Assembly (NCBI GenBank): GCA_020848835.1
Contig: JADLHJ010000059.1
Coordinates: 124,001 to 188,000 of the forward strand
Direction of reading: 5' to 3'
Source of the DNA: Candidatus Hydrogenedentota bacterium
GTDB lineage: Bacteria > Hydrogenedentota > Hydrogenedentia > Hydrogenedentales > SLHB01
Length of the DNA: 64,000 bases
A model generated the notes under the pieces. It saw only the letters and a list, made by a program, of their open reading frames with translations, did not search any database and had not been told where the DNA came from. This document shows positions 45,458 to 54,127 of this stretch, in pieces. Numbering within the stretch: position 1 is the stretch's first letter; every line of letters starts with the position of its first letter. Both the position numbers and the translations under genes were made by a program.

Positions 45458-46456
45458 TTAGCGCGGGAACAGCCGATCGATTTCCGCCTGTTCCTGATTG
45501 TTAAAGTGCAGGTTGTTGATTGCCGCCGCGCAATCGACAACCTGTTTAACATTTCGCGCGCCGATGATCGCACTCGTCACACGCGGGTCGCGTAGCGTCC
45601 AAGCGAGCGCGTATTGCGCCATGGTTTGCCCGCGAGTTTCCGCGCGCTTCGCAAGCACCCGCACTTTCTCGACAAGCTGCGGCGTGACTTGGTCTTCACG
45701 AAGAAACCCATCCGCATCCGCCGCGCGCGATTCCGTGGGAATTGGCGTGGCGGGATCCAGGTACTTGCTTGTGAGCATCCCTTGCGCAAGTGGACTGAAA
45801 ACAATCACACCGCTTCCGTGTCCATGCGTGTGCTTCAGCAGGTCCTTTTCAATCCAACGGTTGGTCATGTTATAGACGGGCTGATGAATCGCAATCGGTG
45901 ACCAGTTGTGCTGCGCCATCGTTTTCACCGCGCGCACGTAATCCGCGCCGCGGTAATTGCTGATCCCCGCGTAGAGCGCCTTGCCTTGCTTTATAATCAG
46001 GTCGAGTGCGCCCAGCGTTTCCTCCAGCGGCGTATCGGGATCGGGACGGTGGTGATAGAAAATATCTACATAATCCAGACCGAGCCGTTTCAATGATTGA
46101 TCCAGACTCGAGACCAGATACTTCTTACTGCCCCATTCCCCATACGGCCCTTCCCACATGCGGTAGCCAGCTTTCGATGAAATAATCAGTTCATCGCGAT
46201 GGGCCGAAAACTCGTCGCGCAGTATCTTGCCGACGCGTTCCTCCGCGGATCCCTTTGGTGGCCCGTAGTTATTGGCCAGATCGAAATGCGTAATCCCAAG
46301 ATCGAATGCAGTCTTCATCATCTCGACGCACGTCTGGTGGTCCGCGTTGCCGCCAAAGTTGTGCCACATTCCCAGTGAAATGACCGGCAACATTAGTCCC
46401 GTCCGCCCGCAGCGGCGGTATTGCATGCGTTCATAACGATCGGCACGAAATGACAT
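45458..46456 (-). CDS. yghZ: YghZ-type aldo/keto reductase (L-glyceraldehyde 3-phosphate reductase)
   Basis: A 332-residue NADPH-dependent reductase. It closely follows the E. coli YghZ pattern: ERMQYRRCGRTGLMLP, SLGMWHNFG, FDLGITHFDLANNYGPPKGSAEE (catalytic Asp and Tyr in DLANNYGPP), ISSKAGYRMWEGPYG (Lys), DYVDIFYHHRPD (His) and FSPLAQGMLTSKYL. YghZ reduces L-glyceraldehyde 3-phosphate and methylglyoxal-type aldehydes. ATG 46456 is chosen over ATG 46474 because AAGGAG lies 7 bases before it. It is divergent from the NUDIX gene. Confidence 0.9.
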   Translation of the reverse strand: MSFRADRYERMQYRRCGRTGLMLPVISLGMWHNFGGNADHQTCVEMMKTAFDLGITHFDLANNYGPPKGSAEERVGKILRDEFSAHRDELIISSKAGYRMWEGPYGEWGSKKYLVSSLDQSLKRLGLDYVDIFYHHRPDPDTPLEETLGALDLIIKQGKALYAGISNYRGADYVRAVKTMAQHNWSPIAIHQPVYNMTNRWIEKDLLKHTHGHGSGVIVFSPLAQGMLTSKYLDPATPIPTESRAADADGFLREDQVTPQLVEKVRVLAKRAETRGQTMAQYALAWTLRDPRVTSAIIGARNVKQVVDCAAAINNLHFNNQEQAEIDRLFPR

Positions 46457-46560
46457 GAATAACTCCTTCAGCAAATATTCAGAAAGCTTACCACGCTCGC
46501 CCGCGCGTATGTAGTATCCTTTGCGACCGTAGACGAAGCCAAGACGAAGCGAATCAGGTC

Positions 46561-46581
46561 TGTAGTTCCACGTTTACGCGG
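46561..46581. repeat. Dispersed palindromic repeat, copy 1
   Basis: TGTAGTTCC-A-CGTTTACGC-G-G. Its core is an imperfect CCGCG TTTA CGCGG palindrome. It shares 19 of 21 bases with 55384-55404. It lies between the divergent aldo/keto reductase and NUDIX genes. Confidence 0.5.
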
Positions 46582-46641
46582 CAGCGCCGATCGTTTCACA
46601 CAATAAATATCGCTGCATTATGAGATGGAGTTGTACTTCAA

Positions 46642-47130
46642 ATGATCTATACGCCAATCCTAGCCACACTCGGTTATGTCATGTCGCCGGTCGGCGCGCG
46701 CGTGTTGATGGTCCACCGCAACAAACGCGATGGCGACCAGCACCTCGGCAAATACAACGGCCTCGGCGGAAAATTGCACGACGATGAGGACATCATCGCC
46801 TGCATGAAACGTGAAGTGCGCGAGGAAGCGGGAATCGAATGCACGCGCATGGTCTTGCGCGGTACAATCAGTTGGCCCGGATTCGGAAAAGGCGGCGAGC
46901 ATTGGTTCGGATTTGTTTTTCGCATCGACGCATTCGAAGGCGAACCATCCCACGACAACCACGAAGGCACCCTCGAATGGGTCGAAGTAGATCGCATCCT
47001 GGATCTGCCCCTATGGGAGGGTGACCGCCACTTCCTGCCCCTCGTATTCTCAAACGACCCCCGCCAGTTTCACGGCGTAATGCCCTATCAAGACGGACGC
47101 CCCCTAAGCTGGTCCTATTCGTTCGTATAG
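46642..47130 (+). CDS. NUDIX hydrolase, MutT/8-oxo-dGTPase-like
   Basis: A 162-residue protein with a complete NUDIX box: G-x5-E-x7-REVREEAGI, starting at GKLHDDEDIIACMKREVREE. It hydrolyses nucleoside diphosphates linked to another group. The short form with an N-terminal VLMVHRNKRDGDQHLGKYNGLGGK (pieces: MVHRNKRDGD, KYNGLGGK) resembles MTH1/8-oxo-dGTP diphosphatases that clean the nucleotide pool. WEGDRHFLPLVF lies near the end. A GGAG-like site is 11 bases before the ATG. The substrate is inferred. Confidence 0.87.
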   Translation: MIYTPILATLGYVMSPVGARVLMVHRNKRDGDQHLGKYNGLGGKLHDDEDIIACMKREVREEAGIECTRMVLRGTISWPGFGKGGEHWFGFVFRIDAFEGEPSHDNHEGTLEWVEVDRILDLPLWEGDRHFLPLVFSNDPRQFHGVMPYQDGRPLSWSYSFV

Positions 47131-47173
47131 TTCTGCATGCCCACACAAATTCTCGAAGCCTATATGGAGTGCG

Positions 47174-47194
47174 GCGGCGGGCAGACGCCGCTTT
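47174..47194 (+). terminator. Weak terminator-like hairpin after the NUDIX gene
   Basis: GCGGCG (47174-47179) pairs with CGCCGC (47186-47191) around a 6-base loop, followed by TTT only. It lies between the NUDIX stop and the PVC-type dehydrogenase start. Confidence 0.35.
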
Positions 47195-47269
47195 GGCTGT
47201 CTGGGCAATAAACCTGCCGAGTCCACTTGGCCGTTGAATCCACATACCGCTCTCACGAATAATCGTCCC

Positions 47270-50200
47270 ATGCTGCGTTCAATCCATCTATCCGTCAAAC
47301 ATACTCTGTTCTTCACACTTATTTTCGCGCCGCGTCTATTCGCGCAAGGTTATTCCCCCGAAGAAGCCCCCTCGAAAATGACGCTGATGCCCGGCTTCAA
47401 AGCGGACATGGTCGCCTGCGAACCCATGGTGCGCCAGCCTGTCGCGATGGAATTCGACGACCGCGGCCGGCTCTGGGTCGTACAATACATGCAATACCCC
47501 AACCCCGAAGGCCTCAAACGCGTCAAGGTGGACCGCTACTCGCGCACCTCCTACGACCGCGTCCCCGAGCCGCCACCCCATGGCCCGCGCGGCAACGACG
47601 TCATCGCCATTCTCGAAGACACAGACGGTGACGGCCGCATGGACAAGTCGCACGACTTCTTGCAGGGACTCAATCTCTGCAGCGGCATCGCCTTTGGTTA
47701 CGGCGGCGTATTCGTCATTCAAGTGCCTTATTTACTCTTCTATCCCGACAAAGATCGCAACGATAAACCCGATGGCGATCCCGAAGTGCTGCTCACGGGC
47801 TTCGGCATGGAAGACGCCCACTCTGTTGCAAACTCGCTTACCTGGGGACCCGACGGTTGGCTCTACGGCAATCAAGGCAGCACGGTGACCGCAAACATCA
47901 ACGGCATCGAGTTCCAACAGGGAGTGTGGCGCTATCACCCTGTAACGAAGAAATTCGAGCTGTTCTGTGAAGGCGGCGGAAACATGTGGGGCCTCGACTT
48001 CGATTGGGAAGGCAATCTCTTCTCCAGCACGAACTACGGCCCCTACATCGCGCTGCACGGCGTGCAAGGCGCCTACTACTGGAAACAGTTCGGCAAACAC
48101 GGCGCGCTGCACAATCCCTACACCTATGGCTATTTCGAGCACATGACGATTCCCAACCCTGCCGGCGGACACGTATCCGTGGGCGGCACCATCTACGAAG
48201 CCGATGCATATCCCGCTGAATTCCGCGGCAAATATATCTACGCGAGCTTGCTATCACACGACGCTTACGTCGCCGAATTGAAGCCAACGGGTTCCACTTT
48301 TGAAACAGATATTTCCGGCCAGTTTCTCAACAGCAATGACACCTGGTTTGCGCCCAGCGACCTCACGCTTGGGCCCGACGGCGCGATCTATGTCGCCGAT
48401 TGGTGTGACAAACGTACCGCACACCCGGACCCCGATGCCGAATGGGACCGTTCCAACGGACGAATCTACCGCATAGTGACCGAAGGCATGTCTCGCGCCC
48501 GACCCTTCGACATCCGAAAAATGCCCACACCAGAGCTCACCGCGTTGTTAAATCATCCGAACAAGTGGTTCGTGCGCCGTGCGCTCGTGGAATTCGCGGG
48601 ACGCAATGACAAACGCGCAAACGATCTTCTACTGCAACGCGTCGAAAAAGCGGACGACCCAAAGATCGCACTGAATAGCTTGTTCGCATTACACGCCACC
48701 GAAGCCGTGGATGAAACGCTCGCACAACGTTTGCTCGACCATCAATTCGCACCCTTGCGCAAATGGGCCGTGCGTTTTCTCGGTGAGGACCGTGACATCT
48801 CGCAACAGGTGGCAGCCAAACTCGCAACGATCGCCGCTTCGGAAACCGATATAATGGTACGCAGCCAATTGGCCGCAACGGCGAAACGCCTTCCCGCTGA
48901 ACAAGGGCTTCCGATCGTTTGGAGTCTCGCCAAGAAAAGCGATGTCGCAGACGATCCGCATATACCGCTGCTGATGTGGTGGGCGGTTGAGCACCATGCC
49001 ATTGGTTCGCGGCAGTCTATTATCGAGAGCGTCGAAGCGTGGCAGGACAAGGATGCAACCTGGGTAAAGAACACCTTGCTGCCCGATTTGATCCGCCGTT
49101 ACGCCTCCGAAGGTAGCTCCGACTGTGACGCGTTGTGCGTTCGACTTATTGCCGTCGGCGATTCGTGGCAAGTCACCGATAAAATGCTGACTGCGCTGAA
49201 CGCTGGCCTCGTGGATCGACAGCGACCTGCCACGGGCGAAGCGCTCGGTTCACTCTTCTCGGGTTACGCCCAACAGTCTAACGATGCGAAAGCAGCGCCA
49301 GCAGCCATCGCGCCAGTGAGTGAAGAACTCCGCAATGCGGTCTTCGCGCGGTGGAAGCAGAACATGGATGATCCAGTGCTGCTGCGGCTCGCCGCACGTC
49401 TCAACAATGACGACGCGTACGCGCGCGCGAAGTCCCTCGCGGCAAATACAACGGACGCCGGAAAACAACAGGCAGGTATTGCACTGCTGGAAGAATTTGG
49501 GAAAGCCGACGCCGCCGAAATACTGCTTACGATCGTCTCCAGCAATCAACCCACCGCAACGAAACAGGCCGCATTGAACGCGCTTCGCCACATCCCCGGT
49601 GACAGCGTCGCTGCGAAACTTATGACGTTGTACCCGTCCCTTGACGATGCGATGAAAGGAAACGTCCGCGGCGTTTTGGTCACGCGTGCAGCGTGGAGCC
49701 ATATGCTCGCCGATGCGGTTGGCACCGGCAAAATTCCCGCGGATGAAATTCCACTCGATCAAGTACGCCTTATGGCGAACCACGAAGACACCGAACTGCG
49801 CGCGCAAATTGAAAAAATCTGGGGCGCAGTTCGCGCGGGCACACCGGAAGAAAAACTCGCGGAAGTTCGCCGCCTCAACAACGAACTAAACGCTGCCAAA
49901 GGCGACTCGGTAAAGGGGAAAGTGGTATTCGAGCAAAACTGCGCGAAGTGCCATCAGTTATTTGGCGAGGGCTATAAAGTAGGGCCCGATCTCACGCAGG
50001 CCAACCGCATGGATCGTGAATACATGCTCGTAAGCCTTGTCGATCCCAATCTCACTATCCGAAAAGAGTACACGCAATTTGTCGCCGAGACGAATGACCT
50101 CGGCGTATTCAACGGATTGATCGCCGAGCGCACGCCAGGCAGCGTGACGTTGATCAACGCTAACGAAGCCAAGACTACGATTGCATCAAGCGACATTGCC

Positions 50201-50320
50201 GATTTGCGCGAAGCAGGGCTGTCGTTAATGCCAGAAGGTTTAATCACGCCAATAACCGGCGACGATCTACGGAATCTGTTCGCATACCTGCAAAGTCCCG
50301 ATCCACTGCCGAAACCGTGA
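47270..50320 (+). CDS. PVC-type membrane-bound dehydrogenase with HEAT repeats and cytochrome c
   Basis: A 1016-residue secreted protein, starting at ATG 47270 with a signal peptide (LFFTLIFAPRLFAQ); an in-frame TTG at 47234 is less likely. The N-terminal propeller (about 30-410) has the family patterns FDDRGRLWVVQYMQYP, DTDGDGRMDKSHDF, WGPDGWLYGNQG, and LGPDGAIYVADWCDKR. HEAT-like helical repeats fill about 430-860. A C-terminal haem site has Cys891, Cys894 and His895. It is related to the second half of the fusion protein at 9633 but without the deacetylase and FG-GAP parts. A redox role in sugar oxidation is inferred. The isochorismatase-like gene follows after 9 bases. Confidence 0.88.
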   Translation: MLRSIHLSVKHTLFFTLIFAPRLFAQGYSPEEAPSKMTLMPGFKADMVACEPMVRQPVAMEFDDRGRLWVVQYMQYPNPEGLKRVKVDRYSRTSYDRVPEPPPHGPRGNDVIAILEDTDGDGRMDKSHDFLQGLNLCSGIAFGYGGVFVIQVPYLLFYPDKDRNDKPDGDPEVLLTGFGMEDAHSVANSLTWGPDGWLYGNQGSTVTANINGIEFQQGVWRYHPVTKKFELFCEGGGNMWGLDFDWEGNLFSSTNYGPYIALHGVQGAYYWKQFGKHGALHNPYTYGYFEHMTIPNPAGGHVSVGGTIYEADAYPAEFRGKYIYASLLSHDAYVAELKPTGSTFETDISGQFLNSNDTWFAPSDLTLGPDGAIYVADWCDKRTAHPDPDAEWDRSNGRIYRIVTEGMSRARPFDIRKMPTPELTALLNHPNKWFVRRALVEFAGRNDKRANDLLLQRVEKADDPKIALNSLFALHATEAVDETLAQRLLDHQFAPLRKWAVRFLGEDRDISQQVAAKLATIAASETDIMVRSQLAATAKRLPAEQGLPIVWSLAKKSDVADDPHIPLLMWWAVEHHAIGSRQSIIESVEAWQDKDATWVKNTLLPDLIRRYASEGSSDCDALCVRLIAVGDSWQVTDKMLTALNAGLVDRQRPATGEALGSLFSGYAQQSNDAKAAPAAIAPVSEELRNAVFARWKQNMDDPVLLRLAARLNNDDAYARAKSLAANTTDAGKQQAGIALLEEFGKADAAEILLTIVSSNQPTATKQAALNALRHIPGDSVAAKLMTLYPSLDDAMKGNVRGVLVTRAAWSHMLADAVGTGKIPADEIPLDQVRLMANHEDTELRAQIEKIWGAVRAGTPEEKLAEVRRLNNELNAAKGDSVKGKVVFEQNCAKCHQLFGEGYKVGPDLTQANRMDREYMLVSLVDPNLTIRKEYTQFVAETNDLGVFNGLIAERTPGSVTLINANEAKTTIASSDIADLREAGLSLMPEGLITPITGDDLRNLFAYLQSPDPLPKP

Positions 50321-50329
50321 GGAATTGAT

Positions 50330-51418
50330 ATGATTCGTAAGACAGTCTGTGCTTTGATCGCGTGCGGCGCCGCGGCGTACGCCGCGCCAACTGCCGAGCT
50401 CCCGGCAACCTACACCTACGAAAACAAACTCACACCGATCGCCGATCCTCAACCGATTCTCAACGACCACCCCGAATGGGTGCAGCCCGTCATAGAAGCG
50501 AACCGCTACGAAGCGCCGATCCTCGTGAATGATGAGAAAGGCGATCTCGAAGTGCGCGCTTGGCGCTTCTCGTACAATGCGCGCGGCATCATCGAAATGC
50601 CGAACCTGTTGCGCAGCGATCAGACCGCGATCGTCGTCGTGCATCCCTGGGGCATCGACGACGGCCAAGGCTGGCGCACACCGGAACCCGCAGGCGTTGC
50701 GGACTTCTGCACGCCGATCAAAAACGATCTCTCGCACAAGCACATTGAAGAGATACTCAATCCTTTCTTGAAGCAATACCGCGACAAAGTGAAATGTGTT
50801 CTCTACAGCCAACCGGGAAATGAGGACGCAATCCGTCGCAAGTTGTATCGTTCCGTGCGTGCGAAGCCGACCAAAAAGCAAATGGAGCAAGGCCAAAAGG
50901 AACTAACCGAAAAGCTGAACAGTTTCAATTACAACGCGGGGGCGTTGCCGGATAAGTTGGAACTGGGCAAGCAATCGCCGGTGGTGGATTATTTCAAAGC
51001 GTTTCCGGGGATCGATTCAGGTGATCATTACAATGGCGCAGGCTTCTGGGAATTGCCAATTCCCGTCGTGAAAAGCATCGAAGTCGATCCAAATGACGTC
51101 ATGATCTACGACAAGGAAGGCTACGAAGTGATGCGCGACTTCCTCAAGAAGAACGGCATCCGCCACATCCTGCTGACCGGCTACTGCACCGACATGTGCT
51201 ACAAATCCACCTGCGCGGGCTACGAGAATCTATCAAAAGATTTCAATGTCTTCCTCGTTGGCGATGCAACGCTCGCAACATTCCCGTCAAATTCAACGCC
51301 TGCCTACGCTACAAACGCATCGCTTTCGTACGCGGCGTTGAACCAATTGGTCACGCAGATCTCGTGGATCAAATATACAGGCAAAGCGGGCAAGAAACCG
51401 GCCGCGAAAAAGAAGTAG
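50330..51418 (+). CDS. Secreted isochorismatase-like cysteine hydrolase
   Basis: A 362-residue protein with a signal peptide of about 19 residues. The C-terminal half shows the isochorismatase-family cysteine region: RHILLTGYCTDMCYKSTCAGYENL and VFLVGDATLATFP. The first family motif, normally VVDMQ with the catalytic Asp, reads AIVVVHPWG here, so the classical Asp-Lys-Cys triad may be incomplete or displaced. It is larger than typical members (about 200), and a long charged insert spans about 170-215. The C-terminus is Lys-rich. It lies 9 bases after the dehydrogenase and 35 before the deacetylase. Confidence 0.7.
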   Translation: MIRKTVCALIACGAAAYAAPTAELPATYTYENKLTPIADPQPILNDHPEWVQPVIEANRYEAPILVNDEKGDLEVRAWRFSYNARGIIEMPNLLRSDQTAIVVVHPWGIDDGQGWRTPEPAGVADFCTPIKNDLSHKHIEEILNPFLKQYRDKVKCVLYSQPGNEDAIRRKLYRSVRAKPTKKQMEQGQKELTEKLNSFNYNAGALPDKLELGKQSPVVDYFKAFPGIDSGDHYNGAGFWELPIPVVKSIEVDPNDVMIYDKEGYEVMRDFLKKNGIRHILLTGYCTDMCYKSTCAGYENLSKDFNVFLVGDATLATFPSNSTPAYATNASLSYAALNQLVTQISWIKYTGKAGKKPAAKKK

Positions 51419-51453
51419 TCCATAGAAATGTCGGCCTTGGACAGGAGATAAAT

Positions 51454-52296
51454 ATGCATCGTCGGAGTTTTCTCGCAATGGGTGGCGCCGCTCTGATGTC
51501 CCCGCTCGCGCTTGGGCAGATTGAATCTGTAAGCCCCCGAGTTCCGTTGCGGTGGAAAGATGGAAAGAAGTGGGTCTACTCAATCACCTACGACGAAGGC
51601 CCGCAAGAACTGCTGAACCATGCCGTTCCCATTCACCGAAAATACGGAATCCCCGGCCACGTCGCGCTAGTCTCATCGCAAATCGGCATCCCGCGCAATG
51701 TCCCCGGCAGCAGCTACCACGGCATGATGATCCTCAACAAAGAGGAGATCGCCGGACTCGCAAAAGAGGGCTGGGGCTTTTCCTGCCACTCGCTCACGCA
51801 CTGCGGGGTAACCGATGAAAACGCGCAAGACGAAGTGGTGAAAGCCAAGAAAGTCCTCGAGGACGCAATCGCGCAGCCTATCTCAATTTTTACCGTGCCC
51901 GGCACAAACGATGGCCATCCGCCCGCCATGAAAGTCGCTGCTCAGGCGGGATACAAAGCAATTCTCACGATATACGATCGCGTGAACCTACAGAGCAGCG
52001 ATCTCATGAGTCTCGGCAGAGTGCCTCTGCACACGCGGTATCCCGGCCCGTTCTTCTCCGAATATGACCCCTACAAACGCATTCATCAGGCAATCGAACT
52101 GGGTGGTTGGATCGTGGACTACTGCCATTGTCCCATGCCGGACAAACCGATCCATGAAGCGAAAGACTGCACGACCCAAGAGTTGGAAGAGCGTTTTCAA
52201 AAAATAAAAGAGATCGGCGGCGACGATGTGTGGCTGGCCGACCCGAATCAGGTCGTAGACTGGCTCGTGTCCAACACTGAAAACCGTAAGCCATAA
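51454..52296 (+). CDS. Secreted polysaccharide deacetylase-family protein
   Basis: A 280-residue protein. ATG 51454 is preceded by AGGAG at 7 bases; the frame extends further upstream without a good start. The N-terminus HRRSFLAMGGAALMSPLALG is a Tat-like signal. NodB-domain motifs are ITYDEGP (first metal motif, Glu in place of the usual second Asp), CHSLTHCG (His pair), ISIFTVPGTNDGHPP and WIVDYCHCPM. These enzymes remove N- or O-acetyl groups from glycans. The last gene of the group starting at 47270, it probably acts with it on an acetylated polysaccharide. Confidence 0.82.
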   Translation: MHRRSFLAMGGAALMSPLALGQIESVSPRVPLRWKDGKKWVYSITYDEGPQELLNHAVPIHRKYGIPGHVALVSSQIGIPRNVPGSSYHGMMILNKEEIAGLAKEGWGFSCHSLTHCGVTDENAQDEVVKAKKVLEDAIAQPISIFTVPGTNDGHPPAMKVAAQAGYKAILTIYDRVNLQSSDLMSLGRVPLHTRYPGPFFSEYDPYKRIHQAIELGGWIVDYCHCPMPDKPIHEAKDCTTQELEERFQKIKEIGGDDVWLADPNQVVDWLVSNTENRKP

Positions 52297-52321
52297 GTCG
52301 GAGCGATTGACGTACTCAACT

Positions 52322-52347
52322 CGTTCCCAAGCTCCGGCTTGGGAACG
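52322..52347. repeat. Perfect palindrome CGTTCCCAAGC-N4-GCTTGGGAACG
   Basis: Eleven-base perfect arms around TCCG, 25 bases after the deacetylase stop. Similar elements recur in genomes of planctomycetes and cyanobacteria, from memory. Only one copy is seen in this window. It could end transcription or be a mobile REP-like unit. Confidence 0.6.
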
Positions 52348-52733
52348 CACTCGTGCCCGAAGCTCTGCTTCTCGTGCAGATCATTAGCGCGCGCCTTTAC
52401 GTCACCGGCTGCCATTCCATACTTCTCATACTATCCCCGTCAACCGATCCCCACTCAACCACCTGCCGCCCGCCCGAACCCGCAGCGCAACAAAGTGCAA
52501 TACGCTGGGCAAAGGAATAGGAGCACCTATGTTCGAGCAACGCCGCATACCAGCCCAATCGAGACCGCCCAGTACCCCCCGCACACCCCACCCTACCCGG
52601 GGGGGTGCGACAGAGAATCTGACCATGGATTCAAGACTTACAACAATTTTGCCCCCTCAACACCCCCTTGTTTCGTCAAAAAAGAAATATTACACCCCAC
52701 TATTGGCGGTAATTCTATGAAGCTTTTCTGCAA

Positions 52734-52761
52734 TTGACGATGCTACGCGATGAGCTATAGT
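52734..52761 (+). promoter_or_regulatory. Promoter of the DegT aminotransferase gene
   Basis: TTGACG (52734-52739), a 16-base spacer and TATAGT (52756-52761) form a good sigma-70-like promoter with a start near 52768. Because the in-frame ATG at 52763 lies at or before that point, translation probably begins at ATG 52844. Confidence 0.6.
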
Positions 52762-52843
52762 AATGAAAGCGCCTACATCGGCCATCGAGGCTGTGTTGTC
52801 CGAAATATGCTTCGACGACAAAACGGCGAGGGGAGTTGGTTTT

Positions 52844-54088
52844 ATGATCGAAAATTCGCTCGCGCTCCATATTGCACAAGCCATGCTCGGACAGACCGGC
52901 CCGCTACCCAATCCCTTCCCGCGCACCATCGGACCAAACGCCGGCAAGTACGTGCAAGAAGTCATCGATTCCGGCCTTACGATCGATATGATGGGCCGCT
53001 TCGAGCGCGCATTCGCCGAAGCGCTTGGCGTGAAGTATTGCGTCGGGACGCCCGGCTGCACGCCTGCACTTCATGTGCTCGCGCTCGCCTGCGATTTCAA
53101 GCCGGGCGACGAAGTCATCGTCAGCCCCATCAGCGACTACGGCACCGTGCAAGGATTGCTCTCCCAAAATGTCATCCCCGTCTTTGCCGATGCCGCGCCG
53201 GGTTCAGTTAATTTCACCGCGGATACCATCAAACCGTTGATCACCGATCGCACGCGCGCGATCCTCTGCGTCCATTTCACGGGTCTGATCAACGACATGG
53301 ATCCTATCAACGAACTCGCGAAGCAACACAACTTGCTCGTGTTTGAAGACTGTTGTCAGGCAACCTTCGGCCAATACAAAGGGCGCCTCGTCGGTACGCT
53401 TGGTGATGCCGCTGCCTTCTCTTTCGATGCGGAAAAGACAATGGGCGCCGACCAAGGCGGCTGCCTCGTCACGAACAACGAAAAAATTCACGAGCGCGCC
53501 CGCTTCATGGGTCACAACCGTGCATCGGAAATGGTCCCGCATTTCGGCCGCATTCACCCCGAGATTGGTTACTCGTACCGCATGCCGCAATGCACCGCGG
53601 CAGTCTGCCTGGCGCAACTCGAAATTGTGCGCGACCAGGTCGTGCAGCGCGACAAGATGGCGCGGTTGCTCTACAAACTGTTGGCCGAAATTCCGGGCAT
53701 CACGCCGCTGCCCATATCGGAATACCAAAATTTATTCTCGTGTTGGATGATTGGTTTTACGATTGATGCAAAGGCGTTCAAATGCTCAACGGAGGAATTC
53801 GGCGCCCGCGTCGCCGATGCGGGAATACCTGGCGCGGGCATGGCGGAGTATTACCTGCTCCCCGAGTCATTGCACTGCCTGCAGGAAAAAGTAAAGGCAT
53901 CCGTATATCCATATTCGATGCCACCCGCATCGCGCACATATACCTACAGCGCAGAGACGTGTCCCAATGCGCAAAGCATCCTGAAAAACTTCATTCGCTG
54001 GTCGACGTTTTGCGAAAAGTATCAGCCGGAACATTGCGAACTTGCGGCGAATATAGTCCGAAAGGTTGCCGATGAAAATCGGGTATGA
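52844..54088 (+). CDS. DegT/DnrJ/EryC1/StrS-family PLP aminotransferase
   Basis: A 414-residue enzyme from ATG 52844, with GGGAG 8 bases upstream. The predicted promoter excludes the ATG at 52763. The fold type I PLP domain has GTPGCTPALHVLALAC (phosphate loop), FEDCCQATFGQYKGR with Asp169 expected to bind the ring nitrogen, and FSFDAEKTMGADQGG with Lys198 as the probable Schiff-base lysine. The C-terminal domain includes NLFSCWMIGFTID. Family members aminate keto-sugars or make aminocyclitols. The Gfo/Idh/MocA gene follows after 39 bases, a common pairing for making an amino sugar, which is inference. Confidence 0.87.
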   Translation: MIENSLALHIAQAMLGQTGPLPNPFPRTIGPNAGKYVQEVIDSGLTIDMMGRFERAFAEALGVKYCVGTPGCTPALHVLALACDFKPGDEVIVSPISDYGTVQGLLSQNVIPVFADAAPGSVNFTADTIKPLITDRTRAILCVHFTGLINDMDPINELAKQHNLLVFEDCCQATFGQYKGRLVGTLGDAAAFSFDAEKTMGADQGGCLVTNNEKIHERARFMGHNRASEMVPHFGRIHPEIGYSYRMPQCTAAVCLAQLEIVRDQVVQRDKMARLLYKLLAEIPGITPLPISEYQNLFSCWMIGFTIDAKAFKCSTEEFGARVADAGIPGAGMAEYYLLPESLHCLQEKVKASVYPYSMPPASRTYTYSAETCPNAQSILKNFIRWSTFCEKYQPEHCELAANIVRKVADENRV

Positions 54089-54127
54089 AGTCTATGGTCA
54101 AAGCAACTGCTTAAGAAGGGCGATAAA

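Larger units (their letters stand above)
52297..52843. other. Intergenic region with palindromes and a promoter
   Basis: No convincing gene is present. It holds the perfect palindrome at 52322-52347, a related imperfect hairpin just after it (GAAGC TCT GCTTC), a C-rich tract with an imperfect inverted repeat around 52580-52610 (CGCACACCCC with GGGGTGCG), an AT-rich tract, and the promoter at 52734-52761. Open frames across it are Pro-rich products of the C-rich tract. Confidence 0.6.

Noticed and set aside
52339..52737. A 132-codon Pro-rich frame in the intergenic region
   Set aside because: It arises from a C-rich tract and a palindrome and has no ribosome-binding site or domain.
52763..52843. 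Start of the DegT aminotransferase at ATG 52763
   Set aside because: It would lie before the predicted transcription start of the promoter at 52734-52761; ATG 52844 has a proper ribosome-binding site.
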